The notes beneath the pieces are model-generated. The model saw nothing but the letters and a program-made list of their open reading frames with translations, made no database searches and had not been told where the DNA came from. The translations under genes and the position numbers were made by a program. A DNA stretch of 64,000 nt from Propionibacteriaceae bacterium AM104-82 (GTDB taxonomy: Bacteria > Actinomycetota > Actinomycetes > Propionibacteriales > Propionibacteriaceae). Each line of letters starts with the position of its first letter. Within the stretch, counting starts at the first letter, position 1. Below are positions 34,937 through 44,620 of this stretch, one piece after another. The DNA is taken from assembly GCA_027658995.1 (NCBI GenBank), contig JAQDQK010000007.1:81685-145684 (forward strand), in the 5' to 3' direction.

Positions 34937-35005
34937 GGGCCCTCCTCTGCAGCTGACCCACACAGGCTACCGACCTGACGGCGCCTCATCCCGGGCAGTC
35001 CGCTG

Positions 35006-36355
35006 TCAGCGAACCTCCCCGAATGTCGCGACGGCCACGGGCTCCGCCCGCAGCGCGTCGGGGATCAGCAGCACAGTGGCGCCGTCGCGGTGCTCGATCT
35101 CGACCTCCGCTCCGCCCGACCAGGTCGCTGCCCGACCTTCGAGCTCCGTCGGGAGCTCAAGTCGGCCGGTCGACGGGTCGAGCGCGTGGACGTGGACCGC
35201 CGCGTCGGTGGTGGTGTATGCGCGCGGCGCTCCGGTCGCCTCACCTGCCCGAAGCCACGGGCGGGTGCCGTAGACGGCGCCTCCGTTGGTCTTCAACCAG
35301 GCACCCAACTCGCGCATCGCGGCGAGTTGAAGCTCCGGGATCGACCCGTCGGCCCGCGGCCCGACGTTGATCAACAGGTTGCCGTTCTTGCTGATCACGT
35401 CGACGAGCAGCCGGATCAGGGCGGCACCGGACATCGAGTGGGAGTCGTCCTCGTCCTGGTTGAACCCGAAGGAGAACCCGAGCCCGCGGGTCGCCTCCCA
35501 TGGGTCGGCCATGATGTCGGGGACGTGCGAGTACTCGCGGGTCAGGAAGCCGTGGTACGGCACGCCCCAGCGGTCGTTGATGACGCCGTCGGGGACGGCG
35601 GCAAAGTACCGGCGGAACAGTTCGGCGAGCGAGTGCTCGTCCGCGTCCTTGCCGCCGTCTGGCCATTCGATGTCGTTCCACAGCACGTCGGGGGCGAAGC
35701 GGGCGACGAGTTCCTCGAGTTGGTCGGCCGAGTAGCGGGCGAACTGCCTGTCGTTGCGGCGGAACCGGAACAGGTCGGTGTCGGACTCGATGGGCGGGAA
35801 GTCGCTGACGTGCCAGTCGAGCGCTCCCGAGTAGTAGACGCCGAACCTGGCGCCCGCGGCGCGGGTCGCGTCGTGCAGTTCCCGGACCAGGTCGCGGCGC
35901 GGGCCACGGCGGGCGGCGTTGAAGCCGGTCGAGGCGGTGTCCCACAGGCAGAAGCCCTCGTGGTGCTTGGTGGTGGGGATCACGTAGCGCGCGCCCGCTC
36001 CCACCAATTCGGCGACGAACGCGTCCGCGTCGAACGCCTCCGCCCGCCACAGGTCGGCGAGGTCCTCGTAGCTGGTGCCGACCCCGAAGACGCGCTGGTG
36101 CCGCTCCCAGGTGGGGCTGCCCGCGATCCGGACGGTGTTGCCGTACCACTCGGCGTACTGGTGGTGAGTGTAGGCGTCCTCGACGGGCACGCCGCCGGGG
36201 CCGTGGGTCGTTGCCCACGCGGGGACGGAGTACAGGCCCCAGTGGATGAAGAAGCCGAGCTTCGCGTCGCGGTACCACTGCGGCACGCGGGCCTCCGGGT
36301 AGCTGGGCGCTCCGGCACCGAAGTCGGGGCCGGTGCGGGTCTCGAAGTTCAGCAT
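35006..36355 (-). CDS. Alpha-L-fucosidase, GH29 (first)
   Basis: This is a 449-residue glycosidase without a signal peptide, so it probably acts on imported fucosides. The nucleophile is Asp228 in VLWNDIEWPDGGKD, which aligns with the catalytic Asp of the Thermotoga maritima enzyme. TTKHHEGF (128-135), VYYSGALDWH (173-182) and KNGNLLINVGP are also conserved. The C-terminal beta domain is intact. It is the last gene of the sugar transporter operon and overlaps the M81 gene by seven bases. The fit to the Thermotoga type suggests broad linkage use. Confidence 0.93.
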   Translation of the reverse strand: MLNFETRTGPDFGAGAPSYPEARVPQWYRDAKLGFFIHWGLYSVPAWATTHGPGGVPVEDAYTHHQYAEWYGNTVRIAGSPTWERHQRVFGVGTSYEDLADLWRAEAFDADAFVAELVGAGARYVIPTTKHHEGFCLWDTASTGFNAARRGPRRDLVRELHDATRAAGARFGVYYSGALDWHVSDFPPIESDTDLFRFRRNDRQFARYSADQLEELVARFAPDVLWNDIEWPDGGKDADEHSLAELFRRYFAAVPDGVINDRWGVPYHGFLTREYSHVPDIMADPWEATRGLGFSFGFNQDEDDSHSMSGAALIRLLVDVISKNGNLLINVGPRADGSIPELQLAAMRELGAWLKTNGGAVYGTRPWLRAGEATGAPRAYTTTDAAVHVHALDPSTGRLELPTELEGRAATWSGGAEVEIEHRDGATVLLIPDALRAEPVAVATFGEVR

Positions 36356-37923
36356 GGGGCTTCCTCTCCTCGTCGGGTGACGACCGGGGTCAGGTCGGGG
36401 TGCTCGACGCTGGTGTCGAACGGGTAGACGCCTGGGGCGAGCCGGTGGTGGCCGAGCCGGATCAGGTCCTGGTCGACGCCTCCCGGGGTGAGCGCGAGGA
36501 TCCAGTCGCCGGCGAGGTCGTGCAGTTCGGGTTCCAGGTAGCCGATCTTGACGATCACGACGTCGGCGGCGGCGGGGTCGAGGCCGAGGCTGCGGAAGTC
36601 GTCGAGGTGGTGGAACGGCTTGCGGCGCTCGGTGATGATGGCGTGCACCGCGCCGGAGCGGACCACGACCTGGCTGCCAGCCACGGGGTCGCCGTGCGTC
36701 ACGGAGAACACCTCGCCGTGGAGGCTGACGGGGCCGGAGGGCCCAGCGTCGACCCGGCCGCCCACCTCCAGATCGACCGTTGCGCCGACGCCCGCCGCGA
36801 CCGCGGTGGCGACGGCCGCCGGGTCGAAGATCGACGCGTGGATGACGGTGCGACCCGGGTCGCGCAGGTCGGCGCGTTCCAGCAGGCGCCCGAGCGTCCA
36901 TGACACGTCGCCCGCGCCGCCCGCGGTCGGGTTGTCGCCGGAGTCGGAGATCAGGAAGGGGCGGGCGGCGCCGGGCAGCAGCGCGGCGTCGAGGGCCTCG
37001 TCGAGCGTGGCGGTGGGCCCGACGAAGACGAAGTCGGCGCGCGCGTCCCAGTAGCGGCGGGCCAGTCGCTCGGCCTCGCGGGCGATGGCGTCGCGATCGT
37101 CGCCGGTGACGACGACGGCGGCCTGGCAGCGCGGCTCGTCGGCCCATGCGTAGCCGACCCAGACGGCGGCCTCCAGCACGCCTGGCACCTCGGTGGCGAC
37201 GGGGACGGCGTCGTAGATGCCCTTGGCGGGTTCGAGCCGGGTGCTCGTCTTCTCGCCCGGCAGCAGCACCGGCACCTGACGCCACGCCTTCCACGGCCTG
37301 CGCAGCAGCGGGTCCGATCCGTGCGATCCCCGCAGCCTGGTCAGCAGGTTGTGGACGGCGCGCTCCTTGGTGTTGAGCCAGTCCTCGTGCGGGGCCATCC
37401 GGTAACAGGTGATCAGGTCGACGGCATCGAGCAGGTCGCGCGAGACGTTGCCGTGCAGGTCCATCGAGGCCGAGACGAGCACGTCCGGCCCGAGCGCCTC
37501 CCGGACGGCGCGGGCGAGGTCGCCCTCGGCGTCGGTCATCCCGACGACGCTCATCGCGCCGTGAATGTCGAAGAAGAACGCGTCGAACGGGCCCTCCGCC
37601 TCGATGCCCGCCAGGATGGCCGACTTCATGGCGGAGTAGGTCGCGGGCGCGACGGCCCCACCCGGCAGCGACCTGCCGTGCGTCAGCGGCACCCACTGCG
37701 CCGCCTCGCGCAGTTCCCGGCCCGCGTCGAGGAACGGGTAGTAGCCGATCAGGTCCTCGCCGGTGCGGATCGTGAACGCCTCGTCGCCGGAGATGTGCGG
37801 CGAGAAGGTGCTCGACTCGATGGAGATCCCGGCGATGCCGATCCGTGGCCTCGCGAGGCCGCCTGCCTCCAGGTCGGGCAGCGGTCCCATCCAGATCTCG
37901 TGGGCCAGGGGTGCGTCAGTCAC
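36349..37923 (-). CDS. M81 (MlrC-like) metallopeptidase
   Basis: This 524-residue protein belongs to the M81 family, whose type member MlrC opens a linear microcystin peptide. The N-terminal signature ESSTFSP with Glu36, then DIHGAM, SMDLHGNVS and PHEDWLNTKERA carry candidate metal ligands. The C-terminal domain has DSGDNPTAGGAGD. There is no signal peptide. An M81 enzyme inside a fucosidase and sugar transport operon is unexpected. It may remove a peptide or amide group from an imported glycoconjugate. The GTG at 37923 is chosen; another GTG at 37935 is possible. Confidence 0.87.
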   Translation of the reverse strand: MTDAPLAHEIWMGPLPDLEAGGLARPRIGIAGISIESSTFSPHISGDEAFTIRTGEDLIGYYPFLDAGRELREAAQWVPLTHGRSLPGGAVAPATYSAMKSAILAGIEAEGPFDAFFFDIHGAMSVVGMTDAEGDLARAVREALGPDVLVSASMDLHGNVSRDLLDAVDLITCYRMAPHEDWLNTKERAVHNLLTRLRGSHGSDPLLRRPWKAWRQVPVLLPGEKTSTRLEPAKGIYDAVPVATEVPGVLEAAVWVGYAWADEPRCQAAVVVTGDDRDAIAREAERLARRYWDARADFVFVGPTATLDEALDAALLPGAARPFLISDSGDNPTAGGAGDVSWTLGRLLERADLRDPGRTVIHASIFDPAAVATAVAAGVGATVDLEVGGRVDAGPSGPVSLHGEVFSVTHGDPVAGSQVVVRSGAVHAIITERRKPFHHLDDFRSLGLDPAAADVVIVKIGYLEPELHDLAGDWILALTPGGVDQDLIRLGHHRLAPGVYPFDTSVEHPDLTPVVTRRGEEAPC

Positions 37924-37961
37924 GGCGCGGGTCACTTCCTTCTCGGTGAGCTTCGGTGCTG

Positions 37962-38885
37962 TCAGGCGGCCGGGTTGAGTCGTCGTTGCGCGGCGGCGGC
38001 CGCGCCGAGGGCGACGCCGTCTCCCCCGAGCCTGGCACGCACCACGTCGAGCGGCACCCCCGAGACGGGGGCGTCGCTGCGCAGCGTCGCCTCGAGCGCG
38101 GGAAGCAGCAGGTCCCAGGCGTGCGTGACCCCTCCGCCGACGACGACGCGGGTCAGGTCGAGCACCCCCGCGGTGGCGACGCAGGCCATCGCGAGCGCCC
38201 TTCCCGCCTTGTCGAAGACGGCGAGCGCGGTCGGGTCGCCGGCGCGGGCAAGGTCGGCGATCGCGGCGGCGGACCGGACGACCCCGGCGGCCTCCGCGTA
38301 GCGCAGTTCGATGGAGCGCCCGGAGGCGAGGGTCTCGAGGTGGCCGACCTGGCCGCAGGTGCACACCAGGTCGCTGTAGCCGGGGGTGTGGCCGATCTCG
38401 CCCGCGGCGCCGTGCGGGCCGTACCTGAGCCTCCCGTCGAGGACGACGGCCCCGCCGACCCCGGTGCCGAGCATGATGCCGAGCACGTCGGGCGCAGACG
38501 CCTCACCCCAGGCGACCTCGCCGAGCAGGAACGCGTTGACGTCGTTCTCGACCCGGACGGGAACGCCGAGGCGGCGCTCGAGTTCGGGCCCGAGCGCGAA
38601 GCCCGCCCAGTCGGTGAAGGTGTCGGAGGCGGCCGTCACCTGGCCGCGCTCGGCGTCGATCACCCCGGCCGCGCCGACGCCTGCCGCGACGAGGCGCACG
38701 CCGGTGCTGCCGACGAGCGAGGTGACCAGCCCTGCTGCGGCGTCGGCCATGGCGGCCCCTCCGTCGCTCGCGGGTGCGGGCACGACTCCCCGCGCCAGGA
38801 CCGCTCCCCCGTCGTCGACGAGCAGCGCGGCGATCTTGGTGCCTCCGATGTCGATGCCCGCGATGGCGCTCTCAACGGACGCCAC
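37962..38885 (-). CDS. ROK family sugar kinase
   Basis: This 307-residue protein has the ROK ATP loop IDIGGTKIA (11-19), the catalytic Asp115 in VENDVNAF and the GTGVGGAVV motif (140-148). It lacks a DNA-binding domain, so it is likely a kinase for an imported sugar such as GlcNAc, ManNAc or glucose. The zinc site has His166, Cys175, Cys177 and His182, where His182 replaces the usual third Cys. The GTG start is one base after the permease stop. Confidence 0.9.
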   Translation of the reverse strand: MASVESAIAGIDIGGTKIAALLVDDGGAVLARGVVPAPASDGGAAMADAAAGLVTSLVGSTGVRLVAAGVGAAGVIDAERGQVTAASDTFTDWAGFALGPELERRLGVPVRVENDVNAFLLGEVAWGEASAPDVLGIMLGTGVGGAVVLDGRLRYGPHGAAGEIGHTPGYSDLVCTCGQVGHLETLASGRSIELRYAEAAGVVRSAAAIADLARAGDPTALAVFDKAGRALAMACVATAGVLDLTRVVVGGGVTHAWDLLLPALEATLRSDAPVSGVPLDVVRARLGGDGVALGAAAAAQRRLNPAA

Positions 38886-38886
38886 G

Positions 38887-39795
38887 TCACCGACCCCCGA
38901 GGCCAGCCATGGCGATGCCCTTGACGAGGTGCTTCTGCAGGACGATCACGAGCAGGGTGGTGGGGATCATCGAGATGATCGCGGCCGCCATCTGCAGGTC
39001 CCAGCGGGTTCCGGTCAGGCCGGAGAAGCTGGCGAGGCCGACGGGGAGGGTCCCGTGGGCGTTGTAGTCGACCGTCACGATCAGCGGCCACAGGTAGCTG
39101 TTCCAGAACGACAGGAAGGTGAACACCGACAGCACCGCGAGGGCCGACTTCGACAGCGGAAGCAGGATCAGGACGAAGGTCCTGATGGGGCCGGCGCCGT
39201 CGACCCGGGCGGCCTCCTCCATCTCGTAGGGGATGCCGCGGAAGAACTGGCGCATCAGGAAGGTGCCGAAGGCGCCGAACGCGAACGGCAGGATCAGCGC
39301 CTGGTAGGTGTCGACCCAGTTGAACCACTGCATGACCTGGAACATCGGGATGACCAGCACCTCTGCAGGCACCATCAACGTCGCGAGGAACAGGATGAAG
39401 ACGATGTCGCGGCCCTTCCAGCGGAGCCGCCCGAAGGCGTAGCCGGCGCAGGACGAGACAATCAGCACGACGAGGGTGCCTGCGACCGCCACGAACAGCG
39501 AGTTGAAGATGTAGGTCCAGAACGGGCCGAACTTGAAGACCTCGACGAAGTTGCTCCAGCGCACCTCCGAGCCGATCAGGCGCGGCGGCATCGCGAACAT
39601 CTCGCCGTTGGGCTTCAGCGCCGAGAAGAACGCGTAGACGAGCGGAAGCATGAACAGTGCGGCCGCCACGTAGACGGTGATGTGGGCGAGGATCAGGCGC
39701 GCGCGCTGCCCGGAGGTCAGCGGGGCCTTCGCCTGCGAGCGGTGCTCGACCTCGACGGCCTCGTCGAGCGGCATGACCAGCGGACTAGTGCTCAT
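38887..39795 (-). CDS. Carbohydrate ABC transporter permease, MalG type
   Basis: This 302-residue inner-membrane protein has about six membrane segments and the ATPase-contact EAA loop EEAARVDGAGPIRTFVLILLP (positions near 192-212; only the core EAARVDGA is diagnostic). The ATG at 39795 overlaps the upstream permease gene by 11 bases. It forms the channel with the MalF-type partner. Confidence 0.94.
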   Translation of the reverse strand: MSTSPLVMPLDEAVEVEHRSQAKAPLTSGQRARLILAHITVYVAAALFMLPLVYAFFSALKPNGEMFAMPPRLIGSEVRWSNFVEVFKFGPFWTYIFNSLFVAVAGTLVVLIVSSCAGYAFGRLRWKGRDIVFILFLATLMVPAEVLVIPMFQVMQWFNWVDTYQALILPFAFGAFGTFLMRQFFRGIPYEMEEAARVDGAGPIRTFVLILLPLSKSALAVLSVFTFLSFWNSYLWPLIVTVDYNAHGTLPVGLASFSGLTGTRWDLQMAAAIISMIPTTLLVIVLQKHLVKGIAMAGLGGR

Positions 39796-40693
39796 AGTGC
39801 ACCCACCTCTTCTGGGCACCGAACTGGATGGCGGTGATGATGATGATCAGGGCGAACAGGATCCAGGCCCCCGCCGCGGCCAGGCCGAGGTCCTGGAACT
39901 TGAACCCCTGGTTGTAGATCCACATCACGAGCGGCAACGTGGCGTTACCCGGGCCACCGCCGGTGAGCAACTGGGGCTGCGCGAAGACCTGCAGCGAGGT
40001 GATCATCGTCATGACGGCGGCGAAGAAGATCGACGGCGAGATCATCGGCAGGATGATGCCCCAGGTGACGCGCCATCCGGAGGCGCCGTCGATGGCGGCG
40101 GCCTCGAGCACCGACTCGGGCAACTGCTCGAGCGCGGCGGAGAAGATCAGCATGTTGTAGCCGAGGCCCTGCCACACGCTCATCACGACGACCATGATCA
40201 TGGCCCAGTTGCGGTCGGCGAGGAAGTTGGGCAGTTCGACGCCGAACCAACTGGTGGCGACGCCGTTGAAGAGGCCCTGGGGCTGAAGCAGCATCTTCCA
40301 GACCAGCACGTTGGCGACCATCGGGGTCACAACGGGGATGAAGAACAGCACGCGCAGGGCGCCGCGGCCGCGGATGCGTGGGCCGAGCCCGATCGCGAGC
40401 AGCAGCGACAAGATGATGTTGGTGGGGACGTAGAGGACGGTGAAGACAAGGGAGTTCTTCAGCGCCGGGAGGAAGTTGGGGTCGTCGAGCAGGCGCGTGT
40501 AGTTCGCCCCGCCGTTGAAGGTGCGGGCGCCGAACGTCGGCCAGTCGAAGAAGCTCATCACGATGGACAAGACGACCGGCACGATCGTGAACAGGGCGAG
40601 GCCCACCAGGGCTGGGCTGGCAAAGCCCAGCGCCTGGCGCGCCTCCATCCTGGCGAGAGACCCGCGTCGCGTTCGCGCGGCTGTCGTGGTCAT
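39785..40693 (-). CDS. Carbohydrate ABC transporter permease, MalF type
   Basis: This 302-residue permease has about six membrane segments. The EAA loop is LEAAAIDGASGWRVTWGI (near 195-212). A basic N-terminus precedes the first segment. No sugar ATPase gene is in the operon, so the pair probably uses a shared MsiK-type ATPase encoded elsewhere, as is common in actinobacteria. Confidence 0.94.
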   Translation of the reverse strand: MTTTAARTRRGSLARMEARQALGFASPALVGLALFTIVPVVLSIVMSFFDWPTFGARTFNGGANYTRLLDDPNFLPALKNSLVFTVLYVPTNIILSLLLAIGLGPRIRGRGALRVLFFIPVVTPMVANVLVWKMLLQPQGLFNGVATSWFGVELPNFLADRNWAMIMVVVMSVWQGLGYNMLIFSAALEQLPESVLEAAAIDGASGWRVTWGIILPMISPSIFFAAVMTMITSLQVFAQPQLLTGGGPGNATLPLVMWIYNQGFKFQDLGLAAAGAWILFALIIIITAIQFGAQKRWVHYEH

Positions 40694-40707
40694 CGTCGAG
40701 GACTCCC

Positions 40708-41985
40708 CTAGCCGCCGAACTGCTGCTGGGCAGTCTCGAGCACGGTCTTCATGTCCTGCTGGCCGTTGTAGACGCTGACGAGTTCGGGCTGGACGTAGGT
40801 GTCGACCTTCGCCCAGTTGTCGCTGACGTACTGCCCCTCGACGTTCTTGAACGCGGCCTCGAAGGTCGCCTTGACCATGTCGCGGTGCGCCTCGTCGATC
40901 GACTCGAAGTACAGAGGCTGGCTCTCGGCGCGGGCCGGGTAGCTGCGACCGGAGCTTGCGATGGAGTCCTGCGAGTCCTTGCTCAGCAGCGAGCCGAGCA
41001 CCTTGAGGGCCGCGTCCTTGTTGGCGCAGTTCTTGGAGATGCCGTAGCCGGAGCCGAGGATCAGCGACAGGTTGCCCTTGTCGCCTCCAGGCAGCGGCGC
41101 GAGGCCTGCCTTGAAGCCCGCGTCGTTGTTGAGGTAGCCGACGGCGTTCCAGGTGCCGTCGACGGCCATCGCCGCGTTCCCACCGGTGAACTGGTTCTCG
41201 CCCCAGCCGGTGTCGGAGGCCGACGCGACGGGCGCCGCGATCTTCTGCTCGGTGACAAGGCCCGCATACCAGGTGGCTGCGTCGAGGAAGGCGGGGTCGG
41301 TGAGCTGCAGCTTGCCGTCCTGCGTAACGGGCTGCACGCCCGCCTTTGCGATCGGGAGGGCCTGCCACTGGAAGCCGCCCATGCCGATGCCGAAGCCGTA
41401 CTTGCCGTCCTTGGTTGCGGCCTTTGCGGCCGCCTCGAAGTCGTCGAAGGTCCAGCCGATCTTCGGCAGCGTCGCGCCAGCGGCGGTCAACTGGTCCTCG
41501 TTGTAGTAGGTGACCATGGTGGCGACGTCGAAGGGGAGGCCGTACAGCTCGCCCTTGTTCTTGAGGATCTCGAGCGAGCCCTCGGCGAAGTCGCTATCGG
41601 CCAGGCCCGCGGCCTTCAGGTCGTCGGCAGTGAGGACGGCGAAGCCGTCGGTGTAGCTGGCGAGCATGCCCGAGTTCATGCCGGTCACGCACGCCATGTT
41701 GTTGGAGGCCATGTTGGTGGTGAGCTTCGTGAAGAAGTCACCCCAGGGGGCGGTGCGCAGTTCGACCTTGATGTCGGGGTTCTGCTTCTTGACGACGTCC
41801 ATCTGCGCCTCGAGCGCCTTGGTGTCGTCCTCGCTGCCTGCCCACATGTCGACGACGATCGCCTCGCCCTTGTCGCCACCGTTCGTGCCGCCCTGCGTCG
41901 GCGTGTTACCGCCGCCACCGCATCCGGTCAGCGCGACGGCGAGCCCAGCGACCGCGGCCACTGCTCCCAGACGGATCTTCTTCAT
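40708..41985 (-). CDS. Sugar-binding lipoprotein of the ABC transporter
   Basis: This 425-residue lipoprotein has a signal peptide ending at Cys22 (VALTGC), a Gly/Thr-rich linker and an extracellular solute-binding type 1 domain starting [11 protein letters not shown]. It is the first gene of the fucosidase operon and should set the substrate imported. A GAAGGAGGG ribosome site precedes the ATG. An inverted repeat TTCGATGATCGAA lies upstream at 42016-42028. Confidence 0.94.
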   Translation of the reverse strand: MKKIRLGAVAAVAGLAVALTGCGGGGNTPTQGGTNGGDKGEAIVVDMWAGSEDDTKALEAQMDVVKKQNPDIKVELRTAPWGDFFTKLTTNMASNNMACVTGMNSGMLASYTDGFAVLTADDLKAAGLADSDFAEGSLEILKNKGELYGLPFDVATMVTYYNEDQLTAAGATLPKIGWTFDDFEAAAKAATKDGKYGFGIGMGGFQWQALPIAKAGVQPVTQDGKLQLTDPAFLDAATWYAGLVTEQKIAAPVASASDTGWGENQFTGGNAAMAVDGTWNAVGYLNNDAGFKAGLAPLPGGDKGNLSLILGSGYGISKNCANKDAALKVLGSLLSKDSQDSIASSGRSYPARAESQPLYFESIDEAHRDMVKATFEAAFKNVEGQYVSDNWAKVDTYVQPELVSVYNGQQDMKTVLETAQQQFGG

Positions 41986-42015
41986 TGAAACCCTCCTTCG
42001 GGTGGTGGATCTTTG

Positions 42016-42028
42016 TTCGATGATCGAA
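42016..42028. promoter_or_regulatory. Perfect palindrome TTCGATGATCGAA, likely operator
   Basis: Six bases on each side pair perfectly about a central G. The site lies 31 bases before the sugar-binding protein ATG, in AT-rich DNA between that operon and the divergent ROK regulator. The ROK regulator is the obvious candidate to bind it. Confidence 0.6.
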
Positions 42029-42179
42029 TCAACTTTCCACGCGACTGAATGAAGTTATGCTGGCATACCCTGCAGAGAACCGCCAGAGGGAAGCGGAAAG
42101 TTATCAAAAGGTGACCTTCCCGGCCAGACTTCACCCCTGAGGGGATACCCTTTGCTTAGTTTGACCCCGAAGGAAGATT

Positions 42180-43322
42180 ATGCGGATTCCCCCAGAAACC
42201 GGTGAGGCCGACGTCACGGCGCAGCGCATCCTCGACCTCGTGGCGCGCGGAGAGGCCCGTTCGCGCAGCGAACTGGCCTCGGCGCTCAGCCTCGCGCCTT
42301 CGACCGTGGGGCTGCGCGTCCAGTCGCTGGTCGACGCAGGCCTGTTGCGGGAGAGCGGGGCGGGCGCGTCGAGCGGAGGACGGCGCCCACGGCTGCTGGA
42401 GATCAACGGCGGCCAGGGCGAGGTGCTCACCGTCGACCTTGGAGGCGGCCACGCGCGGCTCGGCAGGCACGGCCTCAGCGGCGCGCTCGTCGAGACCGCC
42501 GCGCTGCCCATCACGCTGGCCGACGGCCCGGTTCCGACCCTCGACGCCGTCGCCGACGCGCTGCGGGAGTTCGGCTCGAGCAAGCTCCGCGGCATCGGGG
42601 TCTCGCTTCCCGGTCCGGTCAACCCGGAGATCGGCGGGGTCGAGCAGCCCTCCCGGATGCCCGGCTGGCCCGGCTACCGGGTGGGCGACCACCTCAGCGA
42701 GATGTTCGGCGTGCCGGTGGCCGTCGACAACGACGCGAACCTGGCGGCGCTTGGCGAGCACCGGGTGCGGATGGGCACCAGTCGCCACTCGATCACGGTC
42801 AAGGCGGGCACCGCGATCGGCTCCGGCATCATCGTCGACGGGCGGGTGCACCGCGGCGCCACCTCCGCCGCCGGGGACATCACGCACACCCGGATCGACT
42901 CCGACGAGCGGGTGCCGTGCTCCTGCGGAAACATCAACTGTCTCGAGACGGTGGCGAGCGGCGCGGGTGTGGTGCGGCAACTACGGGAGGCCGGCTACGA
43001 CGTGACCACCACCGCCGAGGCGCTCGACCTGGCCCGCGCGGCCGACGTCACGGCAACCGGCCTGGTGCGCAGCGCGGGCACCCACCTCGGCCAGGTGCTC
43101 TCCGGGGTGGTCAACTTCTTCAACCCCCACGCGGTCTTCCTCACCGGGTCGATGAGTTCCTCCGAGCCGTTCCTGGCCGCCGTGCGCAGCCGCGTCTACG
43201 CCAGTTGCCACCCGCTCGTCACGCAGACGCTACGGATCGAGGCCGCGACCACCGGCGCGGACGCGCCGCTGCTGGGGGCCGCGCGCCTCGTGCTCGACGA
43301 GTTGACGCTCGCGGCTCCCTAG
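42180..43322 (+). CDS. ROK family transcriptional repressor
   Basis: This 380-residue regulator has an N-terminal winged helix-turn-helix (residues 10-65, with SELASALSLAPSTVGLRVQS) and a ROK sugar-sensing domain. The zinc motif CSCGNINCLE (near 241-250) is complete, unlike in the neighbouring ROK kinase. It is divergent from the fucosidase-transporter operon and probably controls it, released by a sugar or sugar phosphate. GAAGGAAG precedes the ATG. Its TAG overlaps the opposing stop codon. Confidence 0.92.
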   Translation: MRIPPETGEADVTAQRILDLVARGEARSRSELASALSLAPSTVGLRVQSLVDAGLLRESGAGASSGGRRPRLLEINGGQGEVLTVDLGGGHARLGRHGLSGALVETAALPITLADGPVPTLDAVADALREFGSSKLRGIGVSLPGPVNPEIGGVEQPSRMPGWPGYRVGDHLSEMFGVPVAVDNDANLAALGEHRVRMGTSRHSITVKAGTAIGSGIIVDGRVHRGATSAAGDITHTRIDSDERVPCSCGNINCLETVASGAGVVRQLREAGYDVTTTAEALDLARAADVTATGLVRSAGTHLGQVLSGVVNFFNPHAVFLTGSMSSSEPFLAAVRSRVYASCHPLVTQTLRIEAATTGADAPLLGAARLVLDELTLAAP

Positions 43323-44575
43323 AGCAGCGTCAGCTCGATCACGGGGACCAGCACGTCAGGCCGTCGCACCGGGAGGTGCACCGTCAGTGTCCCTTCCGGC
43401 TCCCCCGCCGGGGTCAGGTGCGAGGCCTGCTGGTCGGGGCTGCTGACCGAGGTCCGCAGCCAGGACCCGTCGTTCAGCAACCGCGCGTAGCCGACCCTCC
43501 CGGCGAGGCCGGGCAGGTGCACGAAGCCGAGCGGCCAGGAGTGCAGGTGCAGGTACAACCGGTCGCCGCGGCGGGTGTAGACCCCCTCACGCGGCGGCTC
43601 GAACTCGGCGTGCCCGCAGCCGGTCACGGCGTCCCGGTGCAGGTCCATCCAGGCCGCCAGTTCGGTCAGCGTCGCCACGTCGTGCGGCGTCAGCGCTCCC
43701 CTGCCGTCCGGCCCGACGTTGAGCAGCATGTTGCCGTCCATCGAGACGGAGTCGACGAGCATCTGCGCTAGCAGCGCCGCCGGCTTGTGGTTGACGTTGT
43801 CGCGGTCGTAGCCCCACGACCCGTTCATCGTCTGGCAGGCCTCCCAGACCTGGGGTACGCCGTCCTTGAGCAGCGGGGCGGTCGGCTGGTACTGCTCGGG
43901 GGTCACGAAGTCGCCCTCGACGCCGAGCCGGTCGTTGACGATCATCGAGGGCTGGAGGCGCCGGCAGAGGGCGAGCAGGCCCGCCGAGTCCCAGTCCTCC
44001 GCCGACTTGCCGCGCAGCCCCTGCTTGGTCTCGGGGTAGGTGTAGTCGAAGAAGAGGTAGTCGATCCGGCCGTAGCCAGTCAGCAGTTCGGCGACCTGCC
44101 CGTGCAAGAACTCCCGGTAGCGGGCCATGTCGCGGGTGGCGTTGACCTCCGCGACGTCGGCGCGCTCGCGCAGCGGGTGTACCCAGTCGATCGTGAAGTC
44201 GGGGTGGTGCCAGTCGATCAGCGAGTGGTACAGCCCGACGCGCAGCCCCGCGGCCCGCGCGGCGTCGACGAACTCGCGCACCAGATCGCGCCCGCACGCG
44301 GCGGGCGCCGTGTAGTCGGTCAGGGCGGAGTCCCACAGCGCGAAGCCTTCGTGGTGCTTGGTGGTCAGGACCGCGTAGCCCATGCCCGCCGCGACCGCGG
44401 CGGCCACGATGGCCTCGGCGTCGAAGCGGTCGGGGTCGAAGTGGTCGAAGTAGACGCGGTACTCGTCCGGGTCCATCTGCTCGTAGGTCTGCACCCATTC
44501 GTGGCGGGCCGCGCCGCTGTAGAGGCCGAAGTGGACGAAGAGACCGAACCGGGCCTCGGTGAACCAGTGCGACAT
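43319..44575 (-). CDS. Alpha-L-fucosidase, GH29 (second)
   Basis: This 418-residue GH29 protein is diverged from the first. The likely nucleophile is Asp177 in YLFFDYTYPE, with TTKHHEGFALWD (71-82) and SMDGNMLLNVGPDG conserved. There is no signal peptide, so it is also intracellular. Two diverged fucosidases may split linkages such as alpha-1,2/1,3 and core alpha-1,6, but linkage cannot be read here. A GGAGG site precedes the ATG. The stop overlaps the convergent ROK gene at CTAG. Confidence 0.9.
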   Translation of the reverse strand: MSHWFTEARFGLFVHFGLYSGAARHEWVQTYEQMDPDEYRVYFDHFDPDRFDAEAIVAAAVAAGMGYAVLTTKHHEGFALWDSALTDYTAPAACGRDLVREFVDAARAAGLRVGLYHSLIDWHHPDFTIDWVHPLRERADVAEVNATRDMARYREFLHGQVAELLTGYGRIDYLFFDYTYPETKQGLRGKSAEDWDSAGLLALCRRLQPSMIVNDRLGVEGDFVTPEQYQPTAPLLKDGVPQVWEACQTMNGSWGYDRDNVNHKPAALLAQMLVDSVSMDGNMLLNVGPDGRGALTPHDVATLTELAAWMDLHRDAVTGCGHAEFEPPREGVYTRRGDRLYLHLHSWPLGFVHLPGLAGRVGYARLLNDGSWLRTSVSSPDQQASHLTPAGEPEGTLTVHLPVRRPDVLVPVIELTLL

Positions 44576-44620
44576 CGCGCCTCCTTGGACGGGTTCGCCG
44601 GTCATTGTGCCACGGCTGAC

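Noticed and set aside
43717..43733. GTTGAGCAGCATG resembling the left end of the 88-base element.
   Set aside because: It encodes the conserved Asn-Met-Leu-Leu-Asn-Val of GH29 and has no matching right end.
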